NCBI RefSeq assembly: GCF_016802725.1
Contig: NC_052668.1
Span: 5,314,501-5,378,500 of the forward strand
DNA from: Solenopsis invicta
Lineage: Eukaryota > Arthropoda > Insecta > Hymenoptera > Formicidae
Direction of reading: 5' to 3'
Length of the DNA: 64,000 bases
A program made the position numbers and the translations under genes. Positions within the stretch are counted from its first letter, which is position 1, and each line of letters begins with the position of its first letter. This document shows, one piece after another, positions 1 through 11,769 of this stretch. The notes below the pieces were generated by a model. That model made no database searches. It had not been told where the DNA came from and worked only from the letters and a program-made list of their open reading frames with translations.

Positions 1-89
1 GACCATTTTATATCCTACAATTTTTATTGGAAACATTTTTTACAAAAATGCTTCGTTTTAAAGTAATCAAGGTGTTCGAGATACATCCT

Positions 90-132
90 GTATGTGCGTG
101 TGCATGCGTACGTACGTGCGTGCGTGCGTACG

Positions 133-172
<40 letters not shown>

Positions 173-223
173 TGTGTGCGTGCGTGCGTGCGTGCGTGTG
201 TGCGTGCGTGCGTGCGTGTGTGT
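90..223. repeat. CGTG/CGTA tetranucleotide microsatellite
   Basis: A nearly pure run of CGTG units with CGTA and TGTG variants. Reading frames through it give Arg-Thr-His-Ala or Cys-Val-Arg-Ala periodic peptides and are not genes. It abuts the left end of the long-TIR element at 228. Confidence 0.95.
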
Positions 224-1115
224 ATAAAGGGTGTCCCATTTTGAAAAATGTACCTCGATAATTCTTTAATAAAGCATTTTTCGCAAAAATGTTTTAGACA
301 AAAGTTGTACGTTTTTGAGGGGAATAAGATGGTGTCATTAAATTGACCTTGAATTAATGACACCGTCCACCAAGTTTCTTGAAAGTCACATAGAGGTCAC
401 CTTCAATTTTTTAAATGAAACTGCCAACTTTTTATTGCATATTCTTGTTGTTTATCTTGATGCCTTTTCAAAACACTAATTAATTAAGTGTAAGTAATTA
501 AATATTCTTTTGTTAGGTATTTTTCAAATTACAAAACTTGAAAGTTACAGTTATAGTTGTAAAAAAGCGCTTTTTTTTAATTGCTGGAAAAAAACAAGAA
601 AATTCCGTTTTTTTCTGAAAAATTGCTTTTTTGCAAAAGAATTGTTATTTTTGCTATATGTAAATCACATACTATCTAATTTTACAATATAATAAGATAT
701 TAAAATAGGACTTGTATAAGCGCTGGAATTAATATTAAACAAATTTTTATCTGTATATTTGGAATATTACATCACCGGAGGTTTAATAATTATTAATTAT
801 TAAATAAATTGTAAGAACAAATTTAATCGTAACTAATTTAAAGACTAATTTAAGTTAATATTTGTGTTAATTGTTTTGTGAAAAACTTTGAATATTAGCA
901 ATTATAAAGAAACATACGTTTTATTTTATTTAAAAAATACGTTAAAATACGATGCTGGAGCGAAAGCCGAACTCCGAAGGGTTTTGGCCTTTATTTGGAC
1001 AGAACTAAAAATATCGATCTGTTGGTAATACAATCGAATTACCATACAATGAGATTTATCTTACCATGAGATCCATAATCGGTTCACAGACATAACGTCG
1101 ATGCCCGGGACCATA

Positions 1116-1158
1116 AAAATCATAAAAATCCAATTATTTCGGATTTTTATAATTTTTG
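1116..1158. repeat. AT-rich hairpin inside long-TIR element
   Basis: An AAAATCATAAAAATCC-type arm faces its near-perfect reverse complement across a short spacer. The stem is about 18 bp. No function is visible. Confidence 0.6.
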
Positions 1159-1662
1159 TGATTACCAGTTTTGTTATTACTTCCAGAGCCGGAATTAAAC
1201 AACTTGGCGCCCGGGACCACAAAAAACATAAAAATCCGAAGATATCTGATTTATAACGAATCTGTGCTAGATTATTTTTTTATTTGTAGGAAATAGTGTA
1301 GTTACTTCCTCTGGTTTGCAGACAGTGACAACAGTCTGTTATCTGTAGAATGTAGTTTTGTCATTACAAATACCACAAACATTTTGCCAACTCATGACAA
1401 ATGCTTTTGGCGGTATATTAAAAATATTTTTCATTATAATACACAATGAGCCACTCTATCTTCTTTCTCGTAAAACGCAAACAACCTTTTTAATCATTTG
1501 TCCGTTTATGTGTCTACGATGTAGAGAAATACTGCTTTTTAAACCGACGCTCGGCTGCCACACACTCGAAGGTCGCAAAGTCGCGCAAGCACGTGTCTCT
1601 TGGTAGCGCGGAGGAGATTAGAAAGCAGGTAGAAAGTGGTGGGACGTGCTTGATCGTGCATA

Positions 1663-1718
1663 CTCCTCGCTTGACATTTGGTCGAGAGAGAAAGCATGAT
1701 ACGACGTAATGTTATGAA
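1663..1718. repeat. Dispersed repeat fragment shared with 27939-28008
   Basis: The block GTCGAGAGAGAAAGCATGAT plus flanking TTGAC and GACGTA is repeated at 27939-28008. I see no coding function in either copy. It may be part of an unclassified element. Confidence 0.5.
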
Positions 1719-2315
1719 GAAATACGGTGTTCTTTGTTCTGCGTTATGCGAGCGGTATACCACCATATTTAGTCGTGCACTGTTTTAATTTTTAATTGCA
1801 TAAAGAAATTTTCTTGGATACGAAGATTCGTTTAAAAAATAATGTAAATAGAATTACAATTCTATTTACAGTAATAAATTAAAATTACGTCATCACGGAA
1901 ATATAGCTTCAATATATGGGACTGTTACTTTATGTCAAGACATAATTTTAATTAGTTAATGAAACTCGTAAATCTTTTTAAACTGTTACTTTTTAAAATA
2001 ATCTGTATTAAAAAATAATTTTAATTCGATAAATTAATAGTTACTGTAGCCTTCAAGCCTCATAACTCGAAAAGTACTTAACGAAAATAAACTTTTTTGT
2101 AGTGTTTTGGAAAAGATAAGCTACAAAAACATGTAATAAAAAGTAGGCAATCCCATTTAAAAAATTGAAGGTGACCTTCATGTGACTTTCAAATAATTAT
2201 TCAAGGTCAAATTAATGACTCCCTTAAAACCATGCAACTTTTGTCTGAAACATTTTTAGTGAAAATGCTTCATTGAAGAATTATCGAGGTGCGTTTTTTA
2301 AAATGAGACACCCTG

Positions 2316-3333
2316 TATATATATTGTCACGTATTTTTCTTACGCCGGAGAACTACGGCAAAATACGAGATCAAACAAGGGCAAGAACACGTGAAACACG
2401 CGTGAGAGCGACGAAAGCACCGATAAGTTTACAATAAATCACAAAGCTGGGCGCCAGACGCGATTATACCGGTCGCGTCACCGGATTCAACCTCTAACGC
2501 TAAACACTAATGTATACCACGCGATAAATTATAAAGCAAAAACGCGAAATAGTCGCTCGCACGCAGCCAGCTAGCTCCTCTAACCGGTAGAGGGGCAGGG
2601 GAGCGGAGACAGCAAAGCGGGTATCTTACGGGAGGAGACGAAATTAAAGAACGTCGGGCAGATGTAACAAGCAAAATATAGTATATTATAATAAAGGAGG
2701 TGAGTGACGTACACACAGAACAAAAGTTATTAAGCGGACGCACAGAAATGATAGAGAAAAAGGACCACGCAAAATGTTGGCGGAAAAACAGAACAAACTC
2801 AAATGCCAACATAAATCGTTCACACAACAGCTTTGCAAATCAAATTTACGGAGGCTAACGCGTGGAACGCGACAGCCAATCGCGTGTGCTCAAACCACGC
2901 GGCAAGAACACGATAACCAAACCTCCGCAAATAATATCTATCTAATTGACAGCAAACGCCTAAAAATGTACAAGCTGACGACAACGCAGCCGTCGTAAGC
3001 AATAATAAATTATTCCAAAAACGTGCTTTCCAAAAACCGATATATCCGGCGGCTGTGCGATCATGACCGCGGCACGACTCGCGCACGTGCAAGAGGGCTT
3101 TGCGACTTCCCGGGAAGCCGATCGTCTGTGAGTTTCCACGATGGGACCAATAACAAAAAACGCGGCAGCCGACAGCTGAGTAACGCAACAGCATCTCGTG
3201 CTTAAAGTTAATTGCCCGATAATTACCCAAAAAGAGTGAGTTCAATCGCCACGCGGCAAACGCACTCGCGCACTAACATCAATGGCTCCACCTCAGAACA
3301 CGAGCATGTCGGCACGGGCAGCTCGTGGCTGTA
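2316..3333. other. GC-richer unclassified DNA, interrupted by mariner
   Basis: This stretch is richer in GC and CpG than its surroundings and continues after the mariner insertion at 4609-5350. No open frame here resembles a known protein. A TGGCGCCCAGC motif lies on the minus strand near 2446-2456 and resembles an LTR primer-binding site, but matching LTR ends were not found. It is best treated as a remnant of an unknown element. Confidence 0.35.
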
Positions 3334-4606
3334 CCAGGTGTATGCATAAGTTTTTTCCGGTTTCACTAAGAGATAGCGCCAGCAAAAAGTACGCAGCGTA
3401 TTAATTTGACACATACGTCATTTTGTTCGTCTGACATAGAACTATAAACACAAGTTGAGTCCGCCAAAAACTAGCGTCTTTGTTTTATTGTTCAGTGATC
3501 ATGTCGAGTTTTGTGCCTGAAAAACAACATTTGCGGCACGCATTGCTTTTTTTATTTAATCAAGAGCAAAAAGGCTGTTGAAAGTCATCGTTTGCTGGTA
3601 GAAACATATGGTGAACAAGCTCCATCGATTAGAACATGTGAGACATGGTTTCGACAATTTAAAAGTAGTCATTTCAATGTGAAAGGCAGTGAGCACTCTG
3701 GTAGACCACAAAAATGCGAAGACGAGCAATTGCAGGAATTATTGGATGATGACCCAACTCAAATTCAACGGCAATTAGCAGAAGCATTAAATGTATCATA
3801 AGAAACAATTAGCAGACGTTTACGAACAATGGAAAAGATCAATAAACTCGGTAAATGGGTCCCACACAATCTGAATAAACGTCAAATGGAAAATCGCAAA
3901 GTCACTTGTGAAATGCTGCTTTAACGCCACGAAAGGAAATCATTTTTGTATCGAATTGTGACGGGTGACAAAAAATGAATTTATTTTAAAAACCCGAAGC
4001 GGAAAAAATCGTGGCTTCCACCTGGCGAAGCCGGTCAATCAACACGAAGGCGAAATCGCTTCGGTAAGAAGACCATCCTCTGTGTCTGGTGGAACCAGAG
4101 CGGTATTGTGTATTATGAACTCTTGAAGCCCGGCAAAACCGTTAATACACAACGCTATCGCCAACAAATGATTAATTTAAACCACGCATTAATCGAAAGT
4201 CGACCGGAATGGGCCAGAAGACATGGCAAAGTGATTTTGTTACACGACAATGCGCCGTCTCACACAGCAAAACCAGTGAAAGACACTTAAAATCTCTTAG
4301 ATGGGACATCCTTCCGCACCCGCCGTACTCCCCAGATCTGGCGCCATCTGACTATCACTTTTTCGCATCAATGGGGCTCGCAGAGCAGCACTTCAACAAT
4401 TTCGAGGAAGTTGGAAAATGGCTCGACAAATAGTTTGCCGCAAAAGACAAGCAGTTTTTCTGGCATGGTATTCATAAATTACCTGAAAAATGGGCGAAAT
4501 GTGTAGAAGCCGATGGCCAATATTTTGAATAAAAAAAAATTAATTTCCCTTGAAAATTACGTGTTTTTTTTACCAAAAAACCGGAAAAACTTATGCATAC
4601 ACCTGG
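3334..4606 (+). mobile_element. mariner element, mauritiana type, inactive
   Basis: Imperfect TIRs of about 28 bp begin CCAGGTGTATGCATAAG and are flanked by TA on both sides (3332-3333 and 4607-4608). The 1273-bp length matches a full mariner. The ends resemble those of Mos1-type elements (family knowledge). The only gene inside is a broken transposase. Confidence 0.9.
3501..4532 (+). pseudogene. mariner (mauritiana-type) transposase pseudogene
   Basis: The frame starts at the ATG at 3501 (MSSFVPEKQ) and ends at the TAA at 4530-4532. Order of parts: paired-like helix-turn-helix region with ETWFRQFKS, linker with GKWVPHNL, catalytic core with RIVTGDKK, LLHDNAPSHT and YSPDLAPSDYHFFASMG. The spacing from HDN to APSD fits the D34D signature of mariners. 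It is dead: a frameshift in an A-run near 3570, a TAA at 3799 after NVS, a TAA after CEMLL, a TGA replacing Glu/Trp context after GDKK, a TAA after KDT, and TAG before FAAKD. Family members act in the nucleus, binding TIRs and cutting and pasting at TA. Amino-acid similarity to Mos1-type proteins is high, so the lineage call is firm. Confidence 0.9.
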
Positions 4607-4608
4607 TA

Positions 4609-5350
4609 CACAACTTGCAGTAGAGTCACCTCAACAACAACACGACCTCCTTCTTGGTTTCATGCATCCTCGACGTCCAGGTAGGAATCGGCCGGGCACT
4701 GCCACCGATAGCAAACTGGCCGGTATCTTAGGCCGATAGTGCTTGCTAACGGTTCCTACATAGTGCGCGATATCCTTGCGCGTAGCTGCGCAACCTATCA
4801 GCGGCTGTTACTATCTAATCGTAACATAACGACCGCGCAGTGCTGAGTCTCCGCAGGTGTTGTGCGGTCTCCTTTGGCATCCGATATTCTCGCCGCTCTC
4901 GCCGTCTTTGCGGACGTCATACTCTCTAGGCGACGATCCTCCGTCGCTATCTTTCTGGATGGCCAGCCGGCATCCAACGGCCCTTGTTCTGCCCGTTCCG
5001 CTCTAGCCTGACGGTTCTCCTCGCACATCTTGCAAGCCTCTCTCGCATAACGCCTATCTTTCGCCACACTCGGCATTTTCCAGCTTTCGTCGGCGGACCC
5101 AAGTGTGCCGGCCTTGGACAATCGTTCTGTGGGGAAGTGGCTTGTTGATCTGAATCCGAGACGGATCCACGATCCGTAGTTAACGTGAAGGAGGAAAGTT
5201 TAGCCACACACAGACTTTACTGTTGAAAACAGAGAAGATTTATTGGGATAAGAACAGAACTGTCTAGGTCAAGCGCCGAGCCGAATCTGAGTGAGTGCTG
5301 AAAACGCTGGCACTGCAAACCGGCAGCGCGCCTCAACAAAAAGTCTCTAG
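4609..5350. other. GC-rich unclassified DNA with a minus-strand open frame
   Basis: This continues the GC-rich segment left of the mariner. On the minus strand, 5207-4947 and 5121-4798 are open in two overlapping frames. The second encodes an Arg/Ala/Glu-rich peptide containing CKMCEENRQARAERAEQ. I recognise no family. Just upstream on the minus strand lie AATAAA (5237-5242) and a CTCTGTTTTCAACAG block that resemble an LTR U5 region, so a gag remnant of an LTR element is possible but unproven. Confidence 0.3.
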
Positions 5351-5629
5351 TGCTAGGGAAGCATGGCGGTCGCTAGTCTTCACAGTTCCCGCTTCTTCTT
5401 GCTGCGGTCGACATCTCTTGCCTGCTGCTTCCTGGAGACACTCGACAAAGCGCTTCCATACAAAAAGAAGCCGCAAATAAATAAAAGAAAATCATACGCG
5501 ATTTAGTGCCACCAAAGATCTCGCTCTTTCGTTTAATGCCCGGCCCGGTCATATGCGCGACTTTGCGCTTTGCGTAAGCGGAAGAACGAAGTGGCAAGGT
5601 AGGAAAAACTGCCATGTCACTATATATTT

Positions 5630-5671
<42 letters not shown>

Positions 5672-6341
5672 GGCATTCTCCGTCAAAAAGGCCACTCCTG
5701 CTGCCCATTTCAATTTTTGAGATAAAATGTTCGAAAAGGGCTTAAAATTTTCGTTGAAATGTCTATTTTTCGATGCCGTTTGGCCTTTTGGAAAATTCAA
5801 AATGGCGGACCTAATATCACGGCTAGAATGAAAAAAGCCTTTGAAAAAATACATAATAACGTGAATAAATGTGCAAGATATGACGTAGCAGAGGTCTAAT
5901 CCTTATGTGTAAGTGTGTGAGTGTGTGTGTGGGGGGAGGTGGGGGGAGGGGGGATACGCGCGCTCATACGCGTGCGTGTATAAATGAATCACGTAAAAAT
6001 CCTTGCTCAACATGGTCTGGCTATCAAGACATTTGCATACAAAATTTCGAATCATTTCATTATCCTTGTCCTGAAAAAGTACGTCACAAAAAACCTACGG
6101 TACGGAAAATATTGTTCTTTAAAAAACATTTTCTCCACAAAATAATAGTAAAATTACTTTGAAACTTATATTATCTCTCATAACATTTTTTACAATTGCA
6201 AATGTTGGCAACAGATTAGTTAGTAGAAAAACCGCAAACAGAAAACATACTTTGTTATAGTCAATTATGGTAGCTCACTTTTGTTAATATGCAGTAATCT
6301 TGGTAAAATATATGACAGAGTGGTTAACAGTAATCAAATGT
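5351..6341. repeat. Left arm of a 3.9-kb inverted duplication
   Basis: About 990 bases match the reverse complement of 8258-9266 almost throughout. The arm includes a TA array at 5635-5668 and then a segment starting GGGGCATTCTCCGTCA that could be a transposon terminus. Homology runs on outside that segment to CTAGCA-type ends at 5351, so the inverted repeat is longer than an ordinary TIR and includes flanking DNA. Confidence 0.9.
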
Positions 6342-7719
6342 ATCGTGTTTCAAACTCTCTAATAAAAATACATTACTCTTGTGCTTCAATTCAGAATTTT
6401 CTTTATAATAGTAAATAACAGGAAACACAGTACACTGATCATTGTTAAAGTGAAATGCTTGTGAGGCATTTTGACAAACATATGAATAGTTTTCAGAAAA
6501 ATCAAACATGACAATTACTTCATCTTCACAAAGATTCTCTTTTTTTTCTGAAATGAAAAGCATTTGTTGTTTGGCGATAAATGAATGAGATTTCAGAATT
6601 TGTAATTTGTTGCATAACTCGTTTATGAACTCATCAACTTTTAACTGTTGCGTTAATAGAGTTGATCGATCAGTTCCGGTCCATAAAGAACATTGAACAT
6701 GGGAAATGCATGAATCGTCCAATAGTTTAGAAAGCTTTGTAGAAAGCTCGGTAGTACCTGGGCATTGATCACATTTATCAAGATAGCAATCAGGATTCGA
6801 TTCCTTACATATAATTTCATTCAAACAATCTTTATAATTGGAAAGTGGCTTGTCTATATTTTCTGTTAGTTTCCGTACAACAATTACATCAATCATTAAC
6901 TTGAAATTTTCATGGATTGTGCAAACACAAACGGAATGTGTTCCAGAAGCCCCAGGGAGTATTTCTAGGTCTAACTTTAGCAAATGTACTAAAGCTAACA
7001 TCATATTTTGGGTTGGATTCTTTAAATAAGGCATGCAGTTCTTTTAAATTTAATAGTAAAAAACGTTTTTGCACTATTATCCGTTTATTATTATTTATTA
7101 AGGAAATGGCATTCTTTATTCCAGGCATTAACCTGCTGTTTATATCACTATTATAAAACTCAATTACTTTTTCAACAGTAGTTTGCGGTAAAATTTTCCC
7201 AACTCTTTTAGTAGTATCAGCTAATACGCCATGGTTGAATTTCAATTCCTTAGATTTTTTTGCTAAATATCGTGATGCACCAAATTCTTTTACTATTTTT
7301 CTCACACTCCAAGACGACGGAGCTATAGTGAGAATTCGCACCCTTAAAGGATCATTGTGTTTCAAAGTGGAAAATTTTTGTTTAAGACCATCAAGCATTT
7401 CTTCCAGTTCAATTTCTCTAGGTGATCGAATGTTATCTTCATTATAAGAAATCTCCGAGTTATCAATATCCATTGTTAATGAGCTTCCATCACATTCCAT
7501 ATTTGTGACACAATCATTAGATTCATCTAAAGACATATCAACATATTCAGTCCTACTTTTTTTCCTACATGCACAACAAATTTTAGAATTAGTCGGTATC
7601 TCAGGAAATTTGTCCCGAATGAATTTTGGTATCACTCGTAAATCTTTACCACAATGTCCTTTTTTACCAAGTTTCTTGAATGGATTCATACATCTATCTG
7701 TACGAGATTTAGCCGACAT
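6324..7719 (-). pseudogene. Unfamiliar transposase-like protein, frameshifted and truncated
   Basis: The reading frame starts at 7719 (MSAKSRTDRCMNPF) and has an N-terminal Cys-rich stretch (GHCGKD; SKICCACRKK), which may bind zinc. A middle region follows with ILTIAPSSWSVRKIVKEFG and a basic helical stretch. Near 6965 the frame shifts, and the match continues as EILPGASGTHSVCVC, CDQCPG, WTGTDRSTL, FIAKQQ and VMFDFSENYSYVCQNA, then LESLKHDT before a stop at 6324. The FDFSEN and KHD motifs could belong to an RNase H-like fold with a missing C-terminus. I recall similar uncharacterised proteins in arthropod and cnidarian genomes, but I cannot name the family. It sits between the arms of the inverted duplication, which suggests it was the gene of that element. 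Confidence 0.6.
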
Positions 7720-8257
7720 TTTTTATTTTGGATGTGGTACAGGTAAAAGATAATTGGAATAATTGTAGAAAAAGTAAAAGTCGATAAAGAAGAGACAAAA
7801 ACGTGAGTTGAATATTCTATTTAACATAAAAAAACTTATTGATTGACTGAATTGCAAACTATAATTAATTAACTCGATAAATTCTGTGACTAATAAATGT
7901 ATTGTGATGAGGTTCTCTAATCCAAAACAAGACGAGAAAATTTGAAAAATGAAAAAATATTGCTGTGCCTTTTATTCCATATGTGTAGTTTTTTATGTAC
8001 GAGATATAAGCACTGCCACATCCATCTAGCGGCGATACCGCGTACTACTCGCAGGTGTACGACTTTAAAGATAGATTTTTTGGTTTCATGCAGTGAATAT
8101 GTCGTCAATATTCGATTGACTTGTTCGCTATCGACTGTCAATCTTATGTATTTTGATCAACAGATGCTGCTGCAATTTTACGTGATGTTTGCTAACACTA
8201 TTTGCAATAAAAAAACTGCTTGGCGTTTGTTAACAGTCTGTCATCAATATGTTCGAC
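7720..8257. other. Spacer between gene and right arm, no gene seen
   Basis: AT-rich sequence upstream of the minus-strand gene. It could hold its promoter. A short frame at 7942-8313 has no recognisable domain and runs into the repeat arm. Confidence 0.4.
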
Positions 8258-8955
8258 ATTTGATTACTGTTAACCACTCTGTCATATATTTTACCAAGAT
8301 TATTGCATATTAACAAAAGTGAGCTACCATAATTGACTATAACAAAGTATGTTTTCTGTTTGCGGTTTTTCTACTAACTAATCTGTTGCCAACATTTGCA
8401 ATTGTAAAAAATGTTATGAGAGATAACATAAGTTTCAAAGTAATTTTAAGTAATCTTACTATTATTCTGTGGAGAAAATGTTTTTTAAAGAACAATATTT
8501 TCTGTACCGTAGGTTTTTTGTGACGTACTTTTTCAGGACAAGGATAATGAAATGATTCGAAATTTTGTATGCAAATGTCTTGATAGCCAGACCATGTTGA
8601 GCAAGAATTTTTACGTGATTCATTTATACACGCACGCGTATGAGCGCGCGTATCCCCCCCTCCCCCCACCTCCCCCCCACACACACACTTACACATAAGG
8701 ATTAGACCTCTGCTACGTCATATCTTGCACATTTATTCACGTTATTATTTTTTATATATTATTATCACGTTAGTATTTTTTCAAAGGCTTTTTTCATTCT
8801 AGCCGTGATATTAGGTACGCCATTTTGAATTTTCCAAAAGGCCAAACGGCATCGAAAAATAGACATTTCAACGAAAATTTTAAGCCCTTTTCGAACATTT
8901 TATCTCAAAAATTGAAATGGGCAGCAGGGGTGGCCTTTTTGACGGAGAATGCCCC

Positions 8956-8987
<32 letters not shown>

Positions 8988-9266
8988 AAATATATAGTGA
9001 CATGGCAGTTTTTCCTACCTTGCCACTTCGTTTTTCCGCTTACGCAAAGCGCAAAGTCGCGCATATGACCGGGCCGGGCATTAAACGAAAGAGCGAGATC
9101 TTTGGTGGCACTAAATCGCGTATGATTTTCTTTTATTTATTTGCGGCTTCTTTTTGTATGGAAGCGCCTTGTCGAGTGTCTCCAGGAAGCAGCAGGCGAG
9201 AGATGTCGACCGCAGCAAGAAGAAGCGGGAACTGTGAGGACTAGCGACCGCCATGCTTCCCTAGCA
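8258..9266. repeat. Right arm of a 3.9-kb inverted duplication
   Basis: Reverse complement of 5351-6341. It differs by a shorter TA array (8955-8978), a short extra AT-rich duplication near 8745-8775, and scattered substitutions. Frames on this arm (8337-8696 minus, 9002-9244 plus) are mirrored on the left arm and show no recognisable domain. Confidence 0.9.
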
Positions 9267-9431
9267 TCTCTCTCACTCTCGCAAGTACCAATGTACGAGC
9301 TCTTGAGCAAACAATACGGATCACTGATTTTAATCTTTGATGCAGTGCTGTCTTCTTAGCGAGCAGCACTCACGTCGTGGACGTGATTTCCTATCACTTA
9401 CCTGTTTAATTCTTCCTTACTCTAATTAAGA

Positions 9432-10500
9432 ATGGCGGAGCTTTCTGAAAAAGATCGAATAACACTGTTAATGATGCGAGGATGGGGAGATCAACAAAGA
9501 GGGTATAAAACAGTAACGCGATTATTTAATGAAAATTTTCGGAATGAAAATAATAGGATCTCTAAAAGTACTGTAATCCGTACTATTCAACGTTTCGAGG
9601 ACCTTGGTAGCGTTAAAAACCGCCCAAGATCTGGTCGACGTAAAACAGCAACAAATAATGATAAGGCATTAAATGTTTTACAGTCTGTCGTTGAAAATCC
9701 CCATATTTCCATCGATCGCGTTGCACAAAAACACGAAATCTCTCATGGATCTGTCAGTAAAATTTTGAAATTGAATAAATTGCATCCATACAAACTCCAT
9801 TTGTGCCAAGAGTTGTCCGAAGACGATTTTGGTAAACGCATCGAATTTTGTGATCTTATGATGGAGATGATTGCCGAGGACCCTCTATTACTTAATAATA
9901 TTGTTTTCTCTGATGAGGCAACATTTGATCTGACTGGAAATGTAAATAGACACAATTGTAGATACTGCAGTGACGTTAATCCTCATTGGAAAAGAGACAA
10001 TCATACCCAATATCCACAAAAACTTAACGTATGGGCTGGTATTCTTAATGATAGATCAGTTGGTCCTTTCTTCATTGAAGGCAATTTGACAGCACAGGTT
10101 TACACAGTCATGCTTCGCGAACAAATTGTTCCAGCTATTCGAGACATAGCTGGTGGAAATATGGATGAAATTTATTTCCAACAGGATGGAGCTCCACCTC
10201 ATTATGGTGTCATTGTCCGTCAATATTTGAAAGAGGTCTTTCAGGACAGGTGGATAGGGCGAAGGGGTCATATTGAGTGGCCACCTCGGTCTCCAGATTT
10301 GACCCCACTTGACTTTTTTTGTGAGGTTACTTGAAGTTTATGCCACCAAACCTCAAGATTTAGATGATTTAAGAGGGAGAATAACTCAAGAGGTACAACT
10401 AATACTGCCGGAAACGTACCGGAATGCGGTTTCAGCTGTTTATAACAGATTGGCACATTGACAGGCTGTTGAAGGACAACAATTTGAACATTTGTTGTGA
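9432..10500 (+). pseudogene. DD41D Tc1/mariner-superfamily transposase, frameshifted
   Basis: The frame opens at ATG 9432 (MAELSEKDRITLLMMRGWGD). Parts in order: an N-terminal helix-turn-helix with KSTVIRTIQRFEDLGSV and a GRRK linker, a second HTH around ISIDRVAQKHEISHGSV, then the catalytic core with VFSDEATFDL, YFQQDGAPPHY and WPPRSPDLTPLDFF. Forty-one residues separate the second and third aspartates, the spacing of the DD41D lineage. The frame breaks at 10310-10334 right after LDFF; downstream another frame continues with PQDLDDLRGRITQEV, a TGA, and EGQQFEHLL to 10500. No left TIR was found, but a long-TIR-family end lies 200 bp downstream (10705-11002). Confidence 0.85.
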
Positions 10501-10555
10501 ATTGTTTGGTACAATTGAATATTTTGCCCAAGCTGACCAATTGGAATAAAATTCG

Positions 10556-10704
10556 CCTTAACTGGCCGGACCCACACGCCACTCTTGCCTTAACTGGCCG
10601 GACACACGCCACACTTGCCTTAACTGGCCGGACACACGCCACACTTGCCTTAACTGGCCGGACCCACACGCCACTCTTGCCTTAACTGGGTGGACCCACA
10701 CTAC
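10556..10704. repeat. Minisatellite, 30-32 bp unit, 4.8 copies
   Basis: Units begin CCTTAACTGGCCGGAC and alternate between 32 and 30 bases in the order 32, 30, 30, 32, then a partial unit. The internal variants are CCCACACGCCACTCTTG and ACACGCCACACTTG. Confidence 0.95.
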
Positions 10705-11002
10705 AGTACACTGTAGCTTTTATGCCTCACAACTCGGAAAGTACTCAACGAAAATAAACTTTCTTGTAGTGTTTTGGAAAGGTCTCGAGATAAGCTACAA
10801 GAATATGCAATAAAAAGTTAGGTGTTCCATTTAAAAAAGTTAATGTAATTTCGATCTGACCTTGGCGACGCCATCCAAGGTCAAACTGATAAGATCAGTA
10901 AATAGATCTTTCTAAACCCTACAACTTTTGTCTGAAACATTTTCTTGTAAAATGCAAGGGAACGGAAATATTGGGGGGGTCCAATACTTTTTGACTACCC
11001 TG
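10705..11002. mobile_element. Solitary terminal arm of the long-TIR family
   Basis: Contains the family landmarks in order: CTCACAACTCGGAAAGTACT, a GACCTTGGCGACG block, ACAACTTTTGTCTGAAACAT, and a terminus ending CTACCCTG before TA-rich sequence. No facing arm is found nearby. The upstream DD41D pseudogene may have belonged to the same element. Confidence 0.65.
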
Positions 11003-11491
11003 TATATATATATATATATATAAACTGCTCACCAAAAAAAGGAGTACAGTAAAAATTTAGGACAAATTTACCAAACTTAAACGCTTGTAAAACAAGAAAT
11101 ATTTATGATACAGGGGTGTTTCAAAAAAGGAATTAAGGCTTGAAACCAGTACTTTGAGAAATTTTTAATGCCGATTAAGTGGCATGATTAACTTGCTAAT
11201 AGCCGATGATAGAACAAAAACTTGCAAAATCGATAAATAGAACGTGCAGTTTCTAGAGTTGTGTGGAGTGAAGCAACTTAATGAGGTAAAAAACGCGTAA
11301 AAGTTCGAATTTTTCCCTTCAAAATGTAATTTTGGGGAACTCGATACGATAATTTTTCGCTAAGTTATGCCAATTTGAAGAAAAATTATTTTTTACAAAA
11401 TAATAATGAATTATGAATTGCAATGTCGCCGTTATCAATGCAAATCACTACAATTTTGTCCAGGACATGTTGTTGGTTTAAAAACATATCC

Positions 11492-11610
11492 ATGTGTGTG
11501 TGTGCGTGTGCTTGTGCGTGTGCGTGCGTGCGTGTGTGCGTGCGCGCGTGTGTGTGTGTGTGTGTGTGCGCGCGCGCGCGCGCGTGTGTGTATGTGTGTG
11601 AGTGTGTTTG
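11492..11610. repeat. GT/GTGC microsatellite
   Basis: Alternating purine-pyrimidine GT and GC repeats. A second GT array follows at 11683-11735. Open frames through it are artefacts. Confidence 0.95.
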
Positions 11611-11614
11611 CATG

Positions 11615-11681
11615 CCACAAGGATAAGGACCCCGTGATTCGTCAATTCGACAGTATTTAAAGACTCCAAACCCTCTTTGTG

Positions 11682-11682
<1 letters not shown>
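11615..11682 (+). repeat. Hairpin cassette copy 1 inside GT array
   Basis: A 68-bp unit bounded by CCACAAGGA and TCTTTGTGG, which pair as a 9-bp stem with one G-T wobble. It contains the conserved core AAGGACCCCGTGATTCGTCA. GT arrays flank both sides. Confidence 0.8.
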
Positions 11683-11728
<46 letters not shown>

Positions 11729-11736
11729 TTTGCATA

Positions 11737-11769
11737 CCACAAGAATAAGGACCCCGTGATTCGTTAACT
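11737..11769 (+). repeat. Hairpin cassette copy 2, truncated
   Basis: The first 33 bases match copy 1 (CCACAAGAATAAGGACCCCG). The cassette is then cut by the 84-bp hairpin at 11770. Confidence 0.7.

Larger units (their letters stand above)
228..2315. mobile_element. Long-TIR DNA element, copy 1, non-autonomous
   Basis: The left 330 bases (228-558) and the right 280 bases (2035-2315) are reverse complements with moderate divergence. Both arms carry the same landmarks in order: a start close to CAGGGTGTCYCATTTT, a CTCGATAATTCTT block, GACAAAAGTTG, a GACCTTGA block, and a GAGGCTTGAAAG-like inner edge. The right end reads ACACCCTG followed by TA. The interior (about 560-2034) has no gene. It contains two copies of CCCGGGACCA followed by AAAATCC-rich sequence (near 1104 and 1210) and a fragment shared with 27939. 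Related arms occur at 10705-11002 and 14021-16899, so this is a dispersed family. Confidence 0.75.

Noticed and set aside
24..363. Open frames of Arg-Thr-His-Ala or Cys-Val-Arg-Ala repeats
   Set aside because: They come from the CGTG tetranucleotide array, are open on both strands and have no other protein-like sequence. The same holds at 11386-11891, 13501-14138 and 21644-22166.
2326..5250. A complete LTR retrotransposon split by the mariner
   Set aside because: There is a TGGCGCC-like motif and an AATAAA region, but no pair of matching LTRs and no recognisable gag or pol.
8337..8696. A 119-codon gene in the right arm
   Set aside because: It is inside the repeat arm, has no domain, and its counterpart on the left arm is shorter and altered.
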